From: Lactuca virosa
Taxonomy: Eukaryota > Streptophyta > Magnoliopsida > Asterales > Asteraceae
DNA length: 64,000 bases
Assembly: GCA_928212115.1 (NCBI GenBank)
Contig: CAKMRJ010005523.1
Location: 101,888,100 to 101,952,099 of the forward strand
Direction of reading: 5' to 3'
This document shows, piece by piece, positions 47,840 through 59,463 of the stretch (position 1 is the stretch's first letter; every line of letters begins with the position of its first letter). The position numbers and the translations under genes were made by a program. Below the pieces are notes generated by a model that saw only the letters and a list, made by a program, of their open reading frames with translations, made no database searches and was not told the origin of the DNA.

Positions 47840-49477
47840 GTTTATGACCGTAAACTCAAGGGTTTACGACCGTAAACTCCCAAGGGTGGTCCAAGGACCG
47901 TAAACTCCAAAAGTGAGCCATTTTGAGCCCTAGTCCCTTCCTAAGCCTTTGATACAAACCTAGAACACTTCCTTGAGGGGTATAAGACCTTAAAACACAC
48001 AATAGCACAAATTACCATGAGTTTACGGCCATAAACTCATGGGGGAAATGACCATGGGCCGTAAACTCATGTGTTGTTACCATATGGGAAGTAAACTCCA
48101 ATGTGAGGCCATACTCTCTTTAGATGCAACCCTTTAGTACTAATAGCACTTGAAACAAAGTGTTTCCATGTATTAGGGTGTCTTTACTTGATTAATTAGT
48201 TGTTAAATGACTAATTAGATACATTTATGTATCACTACATGTTAAATAGGATCTGCATGTGTGTTCAAGTCCTCACTTAACACTTAGCATCCTATCCGGC
48301 ACTTCCATCCAAACCACTCACTGCAGGTGAGTTCATACCCCTTAATTAACCTTTTAAATGTTTTTAAATGCTTTTATGGGGGGGAATACAAGTTGAATCA
48401 TGATAGTTATCATATCAATCACATGTGATTAATAACTATCAAACTATGGATTTACTACACTTTTAGCTGTTTTATCAAGCAAACTACTTCAAAATGATTT
48501 CTCGAATGCTTTTACACGTTGAACTCTTTATCAAACTTGTTCTCTAAACTACTACATCCTTCCTTTCAAATTCTGTTATGACTATGTTTCAAACGAAGGT
48601 TTTCATGTACTTTAAACTATGTTCCAAATAAGGGATTTCTTATACTTTAAACTGTTTATATTAAACAAACTGCTTTTAAATCATTTTATAAATTGACATC
48701 AAGTCATCAATTCTTATTATTAAACTTTTCAAATGTTTTACAAAACTTCTTTTAAACTTTTATATTATGAATTGCATGCCTCTATATGTATAGTTATATA
48801 AGTAATGTTTAAAGGACTTAGGACTGCTAACCCGCCTTATTTCTTGTTCCTTGTTTGGTTGTGGACTTAGGGTATCCTGTTATTTGTCCGAAGGTCGTCT
48901 AAATATTAGTTATATATTATGTATACATATATAGACATAAAAGGTTCTACCAGTCAGTTCAGTACCTTTGGGTAGCAAAGACATACTTCCATTTATTCAT
49001 ATACATATATTACTAGTAACTATAATGGGTATAGTTATGAGATACTATTTACTGTTCCTAGTACAAAGAATCACACAAGAGTCAGTTCATTCATGAGTCA
49101 CTATATCAGTACTACATCGAGTAATAATACATGCTATACACTATACAAGAGAATGTACTATACACTATGTAAACATTAAATACTATAACCGAATGTGACA
49201 TACTACTTCTCGATACGACACTTCATCGTGGTATCACTTTGTAACCAGAGTCTCCTGGAGGGAGAGCGGGCATTGTGTGTATAGATCTATACGGGACTGA
49301 CACTCCCACATCCTGACTGCTAGCTACAGTCCCAGCCGAAAGGCCAAGGGGTGACAGAATGCTACCTCACTATTTATGACCTAGAGGGTCATCCGTTATT
49401 CAGCCGTCGATCAGAATGGTTACATACGAGTTCACATTCAAACTATAAATTAACTAAATAAGAATTTAAGGCAAAAG

Positions 49478-49820
49478 TAGACTTTTCGAGGCGTATATGT
49501 TCATTCGATACCACCTGGAGTCTGCACTTTATTCATTTAGACTTTTCGAGGCGTATTGTTCATTCGATACCACCTGGAGTCTACACTTCATTCATTTAGA
49601 CTTTTCGAGGCGTATTGTTCATTCGATACCACCTGGAGTCTACACTTCATTCATTTAGACTTTTCGAGGCGTATTGTTCATTCGATACCACCTGGAGTCT
49701 ACAATTCATTCATTTAGACTTTTCAAGGCCTATTGTTCATTCGATACCACCTGGAGTCTACACTTCATTCATTTAGACTTTTCGAGGCGTATTGTTCATT
49801 CGATACCACCTGGAGTCTAT
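49478..49820 (+). repeat. 59-bp tandem repeat, six units (copy 2)
   Basis: Same six units as 15757-16098, including the CAAGGCC variant in unit 5. The unit number is unchanged between copies. Confidence 0.95.
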
Positions 49821-50680
49821 GTTTTATTCACTTTATAGCCAACAGTTCACTGCTGAGGCAAAATATTATTTTCCCTATTACAGTTACTTTGTGATTTTAT
49901 CACACATGTTTATGTATAGCTATATTTAGATAATAATAGTTATACTAGGGGAAAAACCTCCATTTTTACAGAGGCGCAAATCTTCAAAACAGTCGGTTCT
50001 TGGTAGAAGACTGCTTTTTATACTAGTAGGAAATATGGGATTTTCTATGGTTTTTCATACTTATACCAAGTTTTCATAAAACAATTACAAGTCTTTTCTT
50101 TACAGTTTTACAAATCAATGAAACTAAAATACATATGTTCTCACCAGCTTTAAAGCTGATACTCGCTTTCAAAATAACCTGTATTCTCAGGTCACCAGTA
50201 GACAGGTACGATGACCAGGTTTTGAGAAGACGGAGCGGTCAAGACTCGTCTTTTATTTTGATTTCTCATTATCATGTCGAATACTATGAAAGAACTCACA
50301 TGTATTAAAATTTTACTATTAGTGGAATGGATGATGTTGTTGCTTGTTTACTACTTTACATTGTTCTGATACTTTACATGACGTCCTCCGCCCCAGAACG
50401 TTTCCGCCGTTCTTGGTTTTGGGGGTGTGACAATTAATGTTTGATAATTAAATTTTTTGTGTCTTTGATTATATCCCATAACTTGATTATTTAAATTTGA
50501 TATAATGACGTTCATAACAAATCTTATATAGTTTTTAGGTTTTAAAGTTTATAAATTTGGATTTTTGGGCTCGTTAGGGTTTTTGGAACATTGTTACATT
50601 TTTACCATCATATTGAAATGAAATTAGAACACTTTAATGACCTGAATTTGACAGTTGTCACAGTATCCCTCACTCAAAAA

Positions 50681-50699
50681 GAATTTCGTCCCGAAATTC
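50681..50699 (-). promoter_or_regulatory. Inverted repeat before Gypsy-3 polypurine tract (copy 2)
   Basis: GAATTTCG/CGAAATTC with a 3-base spacer, as at 16960-16978. Confidence 0.5.
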
Positions 50700-50710
50700 A
50701 TTCTATATTA

Positions 50711-52630
50711 TCATTTGTCATTGCATGGAAAAAGTTGTGGATATTTTCCTTCATGAAGTCCTCACACTCCCAGGTGTACTCCGGCCTGCGTTTCGAGTTC
50801 CATCGAACTTTCACAATCGGAATCTTACTCCGCTTGAATTGTTTCACTCTCTGTCAAGATTTCTATCGGCTCCTCAACGAAATTCAGCTTATCGTTGATC
50901 TTGATCTCCTCCAAAGGCACTATAAAGGATTCTTCGGCTAAACATTTCTTAAGATTGGAGACGTACAATGTGTCGTGAATGGCGCTTAACTCTTGGGGTA
51001 ATTGGAGTTTATATGCTACCGAACCGATCCTTTCAATGATCTCAAAGGGTCCAACATATCTTCGGCTTAGTTTTCCTTTCTTACCAAAACGTAAAAGCCC
51101 TTTCCAAGGCGACACCTTTAGAAGCACCTTGTCCCCGACTTGGAATTCTAAAGGTTTCCGACAATTGTCCACATAACGTTTATGACGATGATCGGTAGCT
51201 TTAAGCCTATCTCTAATGATAGCAATCTTGTCAGTTGTTTCCTGATTAAGCTCGAGTTTAGTCAATTATCGGTCTCCTATCTCAAACCAACATAATGGAG
51301 AACGAAACTTGCGTCCATACAATGCTTCATATGGAGCATTGGATACTCGTGTGGTAACTATTATTCTAGGAAAACTCGATTAGAGGCAAATGAGTATCCC
51401 AATTTCCTTTGAATTCAATGACACACGCCCGTAGCATATCTTCCATGTTTTGTATTGTTCTTTCCATCTGCCCATCTGTCTGGGGGGGTGGTAAGTTGTG
51501 CTTAAATTTATCTGGGTTCCTAGAGCCCTTTGTAACATCCACAAAATCGTGATGTAAAACGACTATCTCTATCAGAATGATAGATAGAGGTACAAGCAGA
51601 GAAACATTTACACCATCAGAGAAACAATTTTGTCGATGTAGACTTGGGCCAATTTTTCCATCTTGAAGTCTTCCCGAATAAGGAGAAAGTGAACAGACTT
51701 CGTCAGTCGATCCACTATGACCCAAATCGAATCATGACCTTTAGAAGTTCTAGGAAGTTTGATAAGGAAATCCATGTATATCTGCTCCCAGTTCCATTAT
51801 GGAATTGCAGGCTGTTGCAGTAAGCCAGATGGTTTTTGATGTTCAACTTTGACTATTGCGCATGTCAAACACTTCCCAACATACAAGGCGATATCCTTTT
51901 TCATTCCAGGTCACCAATAGTACTATTTAAGATCTTTGTACATCTTATCCGCTCCAAGTTGGATTGTGTATTTAGATTGATGAGACTCCTCTAGTACTAT
52001 GTCTCTCATATTGTTAACCCTTGGAATCCAAACTCTGTCCCTAAAATAACGTACTCTGTCGGGTTTGGTTTCAAATCTCACTTCTAAACCATGTAAAGTT
52101 TCACCTGGAAGATTTTCCTTGATCAAGGCTTTTCCTAGGCATCAATGATTTGAGATTTCAAGCTTGTCTGAATTACCATTCCCAAAGTTCTCACACAGGA
52201 AGGTTTTACTTTTTCTTTTCTGCTAAGAGCCTCGGCTACTATGTTAGCCTTGCCCGAGTTATATCGTATCTCACAGTCATAATCACTAAACAACTCTACT
52301 CATCTCCTCTACCGTATGTTTAACATTTTTGATCTAGGATATGTTGAAGGCTTTTATGGTCGGTATAAATGATGCACTTGGTTCCGTACAAACAATGCCT
52401 CGATATCTTAAGAGCGAAATTTTCTAATCCCTCTAGTAAGCCCATAATTGGTGCATTGTATAATTTATTTTTCAGGATTTGGAAAACTTCTTCGTGTTTC
52501 TCTTCCCAGAGAAATTTTCTATCCTTTTGGGTCAAAGATGTTAATGGTTGAGCAATCATGAGAAATTCTTATTGAAGCGTCTGTAGTACCCAACTAATCC
52601 TAGAAATTGTCGTATTTCTGTCGGGGATTT
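50711..52630 (-). pseudogene. Gypsy-3 pol: RT end, RNase H, integrase (copy 2)
   Basis: Same domain order as 16990-18899. The C-terminal ORF (51265-50825) loses its end to a frameshift after EEPIEIL. The integrase core is broken by indels near 51541-51620, where a short stretch appears duplicated (CAGAGAAAC twice), and by GGGGGG near 51482. RT thumb and RNase H pieces (IAQPLTSLTQKDRKFLWEEK; CIIYTDHKSLQHILDQ) are in ORF 52559-52320, which skips bases present in copy 1. Confidence 0.92.
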
Positions 52631-53438
52631 TGTTGGATTAGGTATCTAAGCCCATAACTATAAATGGTATGTACTTAACTCGATAGTAGCATGGTCCTTT
52701 TGGGTTGCCTTCACCGGAGCAATTTGATAGTATGGATATTTGAGAAAGAGGTTATTTGTGATTTATTAATATATTATAAGAATAATATATTAATTGAGAA
52801 ATCATATTATTTAATTGGTATTGGTCAAGAATTAATTTGGAATTAATTTAGTGATCAAAAGACACTGATTAAATTAACGGGGACTGATTAAGTAAATCAA
52901 CAATACATATAGTTTGGGCTACTGATCCATGTTGATGAGGACCGACTAATTTTATGTGGGAGTCCATGAAGAGTTAGTCCAATGGGCTTATCATATGGAT
53001 TATTGGATTAAAGGCCCAAGGAAGTGAATTGGGGTTTACAATTGAAACCCTAGGAATTCCACACTAAAAATGTAACCCCTAGCGTCACCAAAAATGGCCC
53101 TAAGAGTTCCAAGAAGAACACCCTATCCGTTCTTGTGTGCCTCCTAGCATATCTCACATTATCCTCCATTGTTGGTGGTGTTTGTGACTCATTTAAGCTC
53201 ACATTGAGGTGCTAAGCATTTGAAAGGTGTTTAAGCTCAACAAAGGTCAACAGTTTTACAAATACAAAAGAGGATGGTACATCTATAACTTTTTTTATGT
53301 TTCATAATATCAAAGTTGTATATTAGTTTATTTTTTTTTGCTATAATTTTATTGCATTTATAACTTGAGAAAACTTAGATTCAAAGCATTAGGTTTGTAT
53401 GTGCACCATATAGATGTTATAGTGCTAAAAACTGATCA
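52631..53438 (+). repeat. Copia-A 5' LTR (copy 2)
   Basis: TGTTGGATTAGG to AAAACTGATCA, 808 bp. Bases about 53195-53340 differ strongly from copy 1 although both sides are near-identical. Confidence 0.87.
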
Positions 53439-53439
53439 G

Positions 53440-53452
53440 TGGTATCAGAGCC
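53440..53452 (+). other. Copia-A primer-binding site (copy 2)
   Basis: TGGTATCAGAGCC, the initiator tRNA-Met complement. Confidence 0.93.
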
Positions 53453-54385
53453 TAGGGTGTTTTCTGTTATATTGATGAATTCTGTTATTTTCAAAGCTGA
53501 AAAACTTCGTTTTCTGCCTCTGACTGCTAGACTCGACGAGTCCCATGAGGGAACTCGACGAGTTGGATCATCTGTTTGCAGTTTTTCGAGTTTCTTGGCC
53601 AGAATTGGATTAGGATCATTACCACAAATTGTTTTGTATCATAAAATTCGATTTTTCTGATAAGATAATGATTATCCTCATCCAATTAAATGATGATTGT
53701 CAAATTTTAAGATAATTACTTGATTTTGTGAAAAACTAATTATTTGTAGAATTTGAATCATCTTGCTATATGAAATTAGATTAGGTCAATTTTGTGATGT
53801 ACTTAATTATATGATTATTTTAATTGTTGTCAAATTGATCCAAGAGTTTTGAAAAGGTTTCAAAATTTGTCCTTAAGTTTTGGAATTTAAAAGGTTTCTA
53901 TTTTGAAATATTAAATTCTAAATCCCTAGTAATTTGAAAGGTTCATAAGTGCACCTCTTGGTTTCGTAACTTAAAAAATTAATTAAATAGTTTTAATTTT
54001 GAATTTTCATATTTAGAACCTTGATTTTTGAATAGTTCAACTTACACTCTTATGGTTTTATTAAATTAATTAAGTGGTTAATTAAAAGAGAGAATTAATA
54101 AATCCATAATGACATGGTTTAAGTTTAATTAAATTAAAAGTCTAATTTATTAATAGATTAAACCACTTAGTATTTTTAATGTTTAAAATACACCCTTATA
54201 CTATATAAAATTAAAATTCTAATATATTATATATGTATAAGTTAAAAGTCAGTCTTACCGTTAGCAGGCCTCATTCACGAAGTTGGTCTATAAGGGGTGT
54301 TTAAGGAAGCGGCCAAATTGACCGCCATTGGGTATACACTCTTACCCACCGCACCCTTGACCAGTGGAGGGTCGTTAGCCGAGTT
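53453..54385 (+). other. Copia-A 5' leader, first part (copy 2)
   Basis: Untranslated leader with two ACTCGACGAGT motifs and the conserved block 54252-54382. It contains about 256 bases absent from copy 1. It ends at GTTAGCCGA where Copia-B begins. Confidence 0.8.
54252..54382 (+). promoter_or_regulatory. Leader block shared by Copia-A and Copia-B (copy 2)
   Basis: GTCTTACCG to GGGTCGTTAGCCGA. It pairs with the Copia-B leader block at 55901-56035. Confidence 0.5.
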
Positions 54386-55080
54386 CATGGTCCATTTGGG
54401 TTGCACTTCACCGGCACAATTTATATGGATAGTCTTTTGAGAATAGTATATTTATAATTTATATTAATATATTATAAGTTCTAATATATTAATATGGAAT
54501 CATATTATTTAATTAGTATTGATCAAGAATTAATTTAGAATTAATTAAGTGATCAAAAAGAACTAATTAAATATGGACACTTATATATATGGAATGGGCC
54601 AAGTTCATTTAGGTTGGGCTAAGCTTTCATGGATGGTCCATGGAGCTTTTAACCCATGGATCCTATGTAAATGAAAGGTCATGGGTATTAGGGTTTACAT
54701 GGATGTAACCCTAATCCTCCATAATATATAAAGGGGTCCTTGGCTCACAAAATTGGCACAAGTGTGTGAAAATAAGAGTGGGTCGATTTTAGTGTGCATA
54801 CCTATTCTCTCAAGTTCTTCCAAGGTGTTTTGGTGATTTGTGATTCCATTTGAGGCTTCCACACTATTGGGGCTAAGCTCTTAAAGCTTGAAGACATCAA
54901 GCTACATCAAAAGGTATGTCATCTCACTAGAACTTTGTAGTATAGGTGCTTCATAATATGCTAGTTAGGATGAAACCTTGGAATAGTTAATATTTGCATG
55001 TATAATAGAGAAAACATAGATCCAAGGTTTATAGGGTTGCATGTACACCATAGGAGTGTTAGAATGCTCAAAACCCAACA
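54386..55080 (+). repeat. Copia-B 5' LTR, 5'-truncated (copy 2)
   Basis: Matches 61171-61864 with a handful of differences (for example CCGGCAC/CCGACAC, GGACAC/GGACTC). Ends ACCCAACA. Confidence 0.88.
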
Positions 55081-55081
55081 G

Positions 55082-55094
55082 TGGTATCAAAGTC
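55082..55094 (+). other. Copia-B primer-binding site (copy 2)
   Basis: TGGTATCAAAGTC, two mismatches to the tRNA-iMet complement. Confidence 0.82.
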
Positions 55095-55900
55095 ATGGGT
55101 TGTTTTCTGTTATATTGATGCAAATGTTTTATTTTCAAAGTTGGAAAAAAAAGAAAAAAAAAAACATGGCGTTTGTCAAATTTTAAGATAATTACTTGTT
55201 TTTGTGAAAAACTAATTATTTGTAAAATTTGAATTATTTGCTATATGAGTTGAATTAGGTCAAATTTAGTAAAAGATAAAATGATATGATCATTTTATTA
55301 GTTTTAAAAGTTTCATCTAAAGAGTTTTTTGAAACCTCCATAAGTTATGGATATGAAAAGGTTTTTAAAAAAAATCGATTCAATGTTTTTTATGGAGTTA
55401 CAAAACTTGGTCTTAATGTTTTAAAGAATTCCATAACTTGTTCTTAAGTTATGGAACATGAAAAGTTTCATCATAAAACAAGTATTTAACTCCATAAGTT
55501 ATGGAATCTAAAAGTTTTCAAGAGTTACAAAACTTGCCCTCAAGTTTTGGAATTTGGAAAAAGTTTTTTTATGATAAAAAAAAAAGAATTGAATTCTAAA
55601 ACTCTTGGGTTCATAACTTAAACAATTAATTAAATGGTTTTAATTTTGAGTTTAATAATTGGAATTATGATGTTTTGTTGAATAGTTCAAATTAACTCTT
55701 ATGGACTTTATTAATAGTTAATTAAAGTGTTTAATTAAAAGAGTATTATTAAATCCATAAATATATGGTTTGAGTTTAATTAAATTAAAAGTCTAGTTTA
55801 ATTAATAGATTAAACCATCAAGTATTTTAAATGTCTAAAATACACCCTTATACTATTATAATATTAAAAGTTTAATATATTATATGTATAAGAGCAAGTC

Positions 55901-56035
55901 GTCTTACCATTTGTAGGCCTCATTCACGAAGCCGGTCTATAAGGGGGGTATAAGGTTGTTGCCTATAAAGTGGCAGCTTAATGGGTGTCCACTCTCACCC
56001 ACCGCTTCCTTGACTGGTGGAGGGTCGTTAGCCGA
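55901..56035 (+). promoter_or_regulatory. Leader block in Copia-B
   Basis: GTCTTACC to GGGTCGTTAGCCGA, with CCACC..GGTGG able to pair. Homologous to 54252-54382 of Copia-A. Confidence 0.5.
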
Positions 56036-56547
56036 ATAGGTAGGAAAAGGACTATAATTCTCCCTTCATTAAAAGTATTAATGATAAATACTAAGTAACT
56101 AAACACTTATAAATTCCCAATCTTAGTTACTTAGGAAAATGTGAATAAGGTGCTAATCCATGAAATTACACTTTGCACTTTGTTTAAGTTGTTAGTGGAG
56201 CGTGTGTGGTTAACTGGCACACTAACCTGGACTTAACAAGGTAGGCAAAGGGTAACTTAATGTTTATCATAGTATCGTTGGAGCGTGTGTGGTTAACCGG
56301 CACATCGATTGAGGGGTAAATATTAAGGGTACCAAGTATATTTGCATGGTTACTTCACACCTTGTTTTGTGATCCTCGGCATCCCAGTCACAAAACCTGA
56401 AGGGCACACTCGAGATTGAAACATGCCATTGAAAAGTTCAATGAATCTCAAAAGAATCTAGGAGTTTCAAAACCAATTAAAACCTAATAATACATTTCGT
56501 TTATCTTGGTGGAAATTGGTGAATCGTCATTCACCTACCTTCAAATG

Positions 56548-56590
56548 TTTTATAGCTTGGATTACGGCATCCCTCTTCCAAGTTATAAAA
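56548..56590 (+). other. Hairpin with constant 17-nt core (site 1, copy 2)
   Basis: Arms TTTTATAGCTTGG (56548-56560) and CCAAGTTATAAAA (56578-56590) pair at 12 of 13 positions, the exception being a G-T. Loop core ATTACGGCATCCCTCTT (56561-56577). It lies 88 bases before the gag ATG. Confidence 0.88.
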
Positions 56591-56678
56591 TAGTTTGTTG
56601 GGTCCTAGCCTTAATATATCATATTGGGTGTTTTATTAAGGACTTAAATCAACTTTACGTGAATTTCTCCCATTGTTG

Positions 56679-57294
56679 ATGTCTGGTTTAGACAACAATG
56701 ATCTTCCCAAACCAAGCTTTCCTAATGAATATGACTTCCCGAGTTTGGCTCATGGAAGTCATACTTCTCTTCCTCCACCTCCTCCAATTATTCTCCCTAA
56801 CCCACAAGTTCAAGGTCACTCAAGCCCTAATGGCAAGCAAGGTCTATGTGTGATCACATCTTAGAGATGAAGTCACATATTAACAAGCCGGGAGAGTTGG
56901 GTGTCAAAGTCTTGAGAAAGTTGGATGTTCAATCACTTTCTAAGTCACATAGTGAGTTCCTTTGGGACTACTATGAAACATACTATGACATGAACCTTAA
57001 TGATCATATCTATTTGCTTGGTGCTGCTGAACCAGCAATGATTTGGAACGATAGTAAAGCAAATTTGATTAGAAGATCAACTTCCCAAAAACTTTATGGA
57101 CAGTGACAATGGTGACACTGGAAATCCAGAAAAAGCATTCTCTTCCCAATGGAAAGGGATTGGCCATAGTCAACCCGGTTGACCAAATGGTAAAGAGAAA
57201 GGCTAAGTCTGAGATAGTCCCATTACCAAAGGGTCCATATGTTTATTTTGCCAAAGGAAGGGGCGTTGATTGCAAAGCTGCCAAATTTACCTAA
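56679..57294 (+). pseudogene. Copia-B gag (copy 2)
   Basis: ATG at 56679. First frame MSGLDNNDLPKPSFPNEYDF.. with SLPPPPPIILPNPQ, stop at 56864. The second frame (56846-57106) holds LRKLDVQSLSKSHSEFLWDY and MNLNDHIYLLGAAEPAMIW, the gag domain. The third frame (57103-57294) holds KKHSLPNGKGLAIVNPVDQM. Compared with the gag at 62324, ~60 bases around the start of the gag domain are missing, and the zinc knuckle cysteines are gone (VYFAKGRGVDC). A capsid protein can no longer be made. Confidence 0.85.
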
Positions 57295-58924
57295 GGATGT
57301 TAAAGTCAATAAGTTTGACTCTACATCAGGTAGAGCCCATTATCTAACTCTGTTAAGTTCTATTCTGAGATCCTCATTACATGATGTGACTGGGTCACAT
57401 GTTGATGTTTTAAGAATCAAAGAATAGAGAGAAATCTTAAAGGAAGTATATGCTGATTCTGATCGCGAAGGTGGATTTCGATCGCATCAGAATTTTGAGC
57501 AGTTGCTTAAGAAGTTATGATATATTGCTAAGGAATAGATAACAACAATTTTCCATGTGGATTGTAAGGATAAGTTTTTCCGCAAAGTTTTAAAATAAAA
57601 GAAAATTGTTTAATTTTATTTATTTGAAGTATCCTTACAATGGCATTTGTGGAAAATTGTTGCTTATATGATTCCACTGACAGCAATATTGGAAAATGGA
57701 TTTGATTCTTTCATTTGTGGTAGTGTCTAAATTTACCAAATCAGGAAAGTTCCTCATCACCCAAGTTTCAATTGGATCGAAACTTGGAATCATGCAAGTT
57801 AAATAGTATGATGAATGAGAACTTTCAAGCATTGGAAAATCAAGACTAATTACTTGTTCACATGGATGTGTGAGTCAAGTGAAGTACTAAAGGGATCGAG
57901 TACACATTCTTGTGCACTGGTCATGTCCACCACAAAGCTCATTAAGACTATTTGATTTACTAAAGTTTAGTAAATATGGTTATACTTACAAGTTTAAGTA
58001 TAATTCTGAAACATTGGAAAAGTCTCAATGTATGGCAGAACGAATGGGAAGAATCAAATTAGGCAGAAAGATAAAAGTTTCTCAAATCTGAAAAGATGGG
58101 AGAGTACTTTAGTATCATGTTTGTGATCATCTTAATGATTTAGAAATCATATCACAATTAGTCCTCTAAAGTTCATCTTAGTGCATTCTTATGACTAAGA
58201 AGAGGAGTTATGAATTGTTGAAATGGTTAGATCAGGAAGATGAGTCATACTTCGTTCCAAACAATTCTTAGAGTCATACTCCAAGATTGTAACTTGAGTG
58301 ACATATCTTAAAGAAAGGTTTAAAACACTTGTCAAATGTAAGAGTAAAAGTGTCCTACTCTTGTACATTTGAAATTGGTAAGTTGTGATGTTTTGGATAA
58401 AACAAAGACCAACTAAGGCCAATTGTGTGAAGTGTTTGTCTTGATAAAGAATCCGCACTATCTCTTGAATATTTGGAAAGATAGTCTTATATGTCAAGAG
58501 GATAGTGGGAGTCTTAAAGATCCTAAAAAGAATTTCAAGAACTAATCAAGAATAAAATCGGGAGGTTCTTCACTAGCACACGACTTGAGGTTTATAACCT
58601 ATCGTGTTGACATATTCTGTGCCCATTCCAGTTAAAGTTGGCTTTGCATAGGAGTTCTGAAAGTTCTCAATTGGTTGCATAACAACTTGGAAGCAATGGC
58701 AGGCCCTGTACTGCCAGGTGGCAAGAAGTTAAGATTGCATAAGTTCAAGTCCATATGAGTTTGGATTTGTCATTATCCTTGTCTTGTGACTATGGTTTTG
58801 ACGATTCACATGGATAAGAACACATACACCATAAAATCTAAGGGTCATAAGGTTTCTCTCCGATTCATGAAAATGATGGTGAGGAAACACTTCCACCAAG
58901 TAGATTTGAAGCAGATGGCAAAAG

Positions 58925-58985
58925 GTCTAAACAATTGAGACTATGATTACGGCATCCCTTTTCATAGTTCTGAAATTGTTTAGAC
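58925..58985 (+). other. Hairpin with constant 17-nt core (site 2)
   Basis: Left arm 58925-58945 and right arm 58963-58985 share GTCTAAACAATT and ACTATG in inverted form (18 of 21 bases pair). Loop core ATTACGGCATCCCTTTT (58946-58962). In intact Copia elements this place codes for the DYDETFSP segment of RT. Confidence 0.88.
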
Positions 58986-59145
58986 ACACATGCATGCTAT
59001 CTAAGGAAAGGTGTATGATTTTGATAAAGTTTTATCAAAGCATCTCGTATCAGAAATCTGAACTTTGGTAAGAAAGTCAATAAAGTATTGATTTCTAGAA
59101 GTCCAGCTGATTTCTGAGTACATGTCAAAGCTAGTGGGAGCATAA

Positions 59146-59185
59146 GTGTTATGCTAATAATCATCATGTTAGTGGGAGCATGATA
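59146..59185 (+). other. Inverted repeat with TTAGTGGGAG loop
   Basis: AATAATCATCATG and CATGATAATTATT pair at 12 of 13 positions around TTAGTGGGAG. The loop repeats CTAGTGGGAG found 40 bases upstream. Same architecture as the constant-core hairpins, different core. Confidence 0.7.
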
Positions 59186-59412
59186 ATTATTGTTAGTGTT
59201 GCAAGTTAGCAATGTTAATTATAGAAAACAAAAGTTTCAATTCGTGAGGCTGCAGGGATTGAAAAAGTTGTTTTGCTATAATTAAGGGAGAGGATATACT
59301 TCATTTCAGTTCTAAAGGCTTAGATTGAGACCTTAATCATCGTTAGTCAAGAATATATATATGAAATTCATGTTGGATTGGTTCAACTTAAGGAAATTCT
59401 ATATATTGCGTT

Positions 59413-59463
59413 CTCAAAATTCGATTATGATTACGGCATCCCTCTTCATAGTCAAATTTTGAA
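59413..59463 (+). other. Hairpin with constant 17-nt core (site 3)
   Basis: Arms CTCAAAATTCGATTATG (59413-59429) and CATAGTCAAATTTTGAA (59447-59463) pair at 14 of 17. Loop core ATTACGGCATCCCTCTT (59430-59446), identical to site 1. Confidence 0.88.

Larger units (their letters stand above)
47050..50432 (+). mobile_element. Gypsy-4 solo LTR (copy 2)
   Basis: TGTGACAACCCG to GGGGGTGTGACA, with the same flanks ATTAT/ATTAA as copy 1, so the insertion predates the duplication. Length is 3383 bp. A short stretch near 48125-48165 differs from copy 1 by several clustered changes. Confidence 0.83.
44094..50662 (-). repeat. Gypsy-3 3' LTR, split by a solo LTR (copy 2)
   Basis: - strand LTR from TGTGACAACTGTC (50662) to GGGGTGTGACA (44094), interrupted at 47050-50432. 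Same internal repeats as copy 1. Confidence 0.8.
55095..56678 (+). other. Copia-B 5' leader (copy 2)
   Basis: AT-rich, noncoding. It has the shared block at 55901-56035, two GGAGCGTGTGTGGTTAAC motifs (about 56197 and 56279) and the constant-core hairpin ~100 bases before the gag ATG. Confidence 0.8.
33695..58203 (+). repeat. Copy 2 of the ~24.3 kb direct repeat
   Basis: It matches 1-24209 in order and orientation. It starts inside the array exit (AGTATTTGCG) and ends where copy 1 meets the N gap. Copy 2 keeps ~256 bases of Copia-A leader missing from copy 1. It has its own short scrambled patches (51590-51620, 53195-53340, 48125-48165) in otherwise near-identical sequence. Confidence 0.93.
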
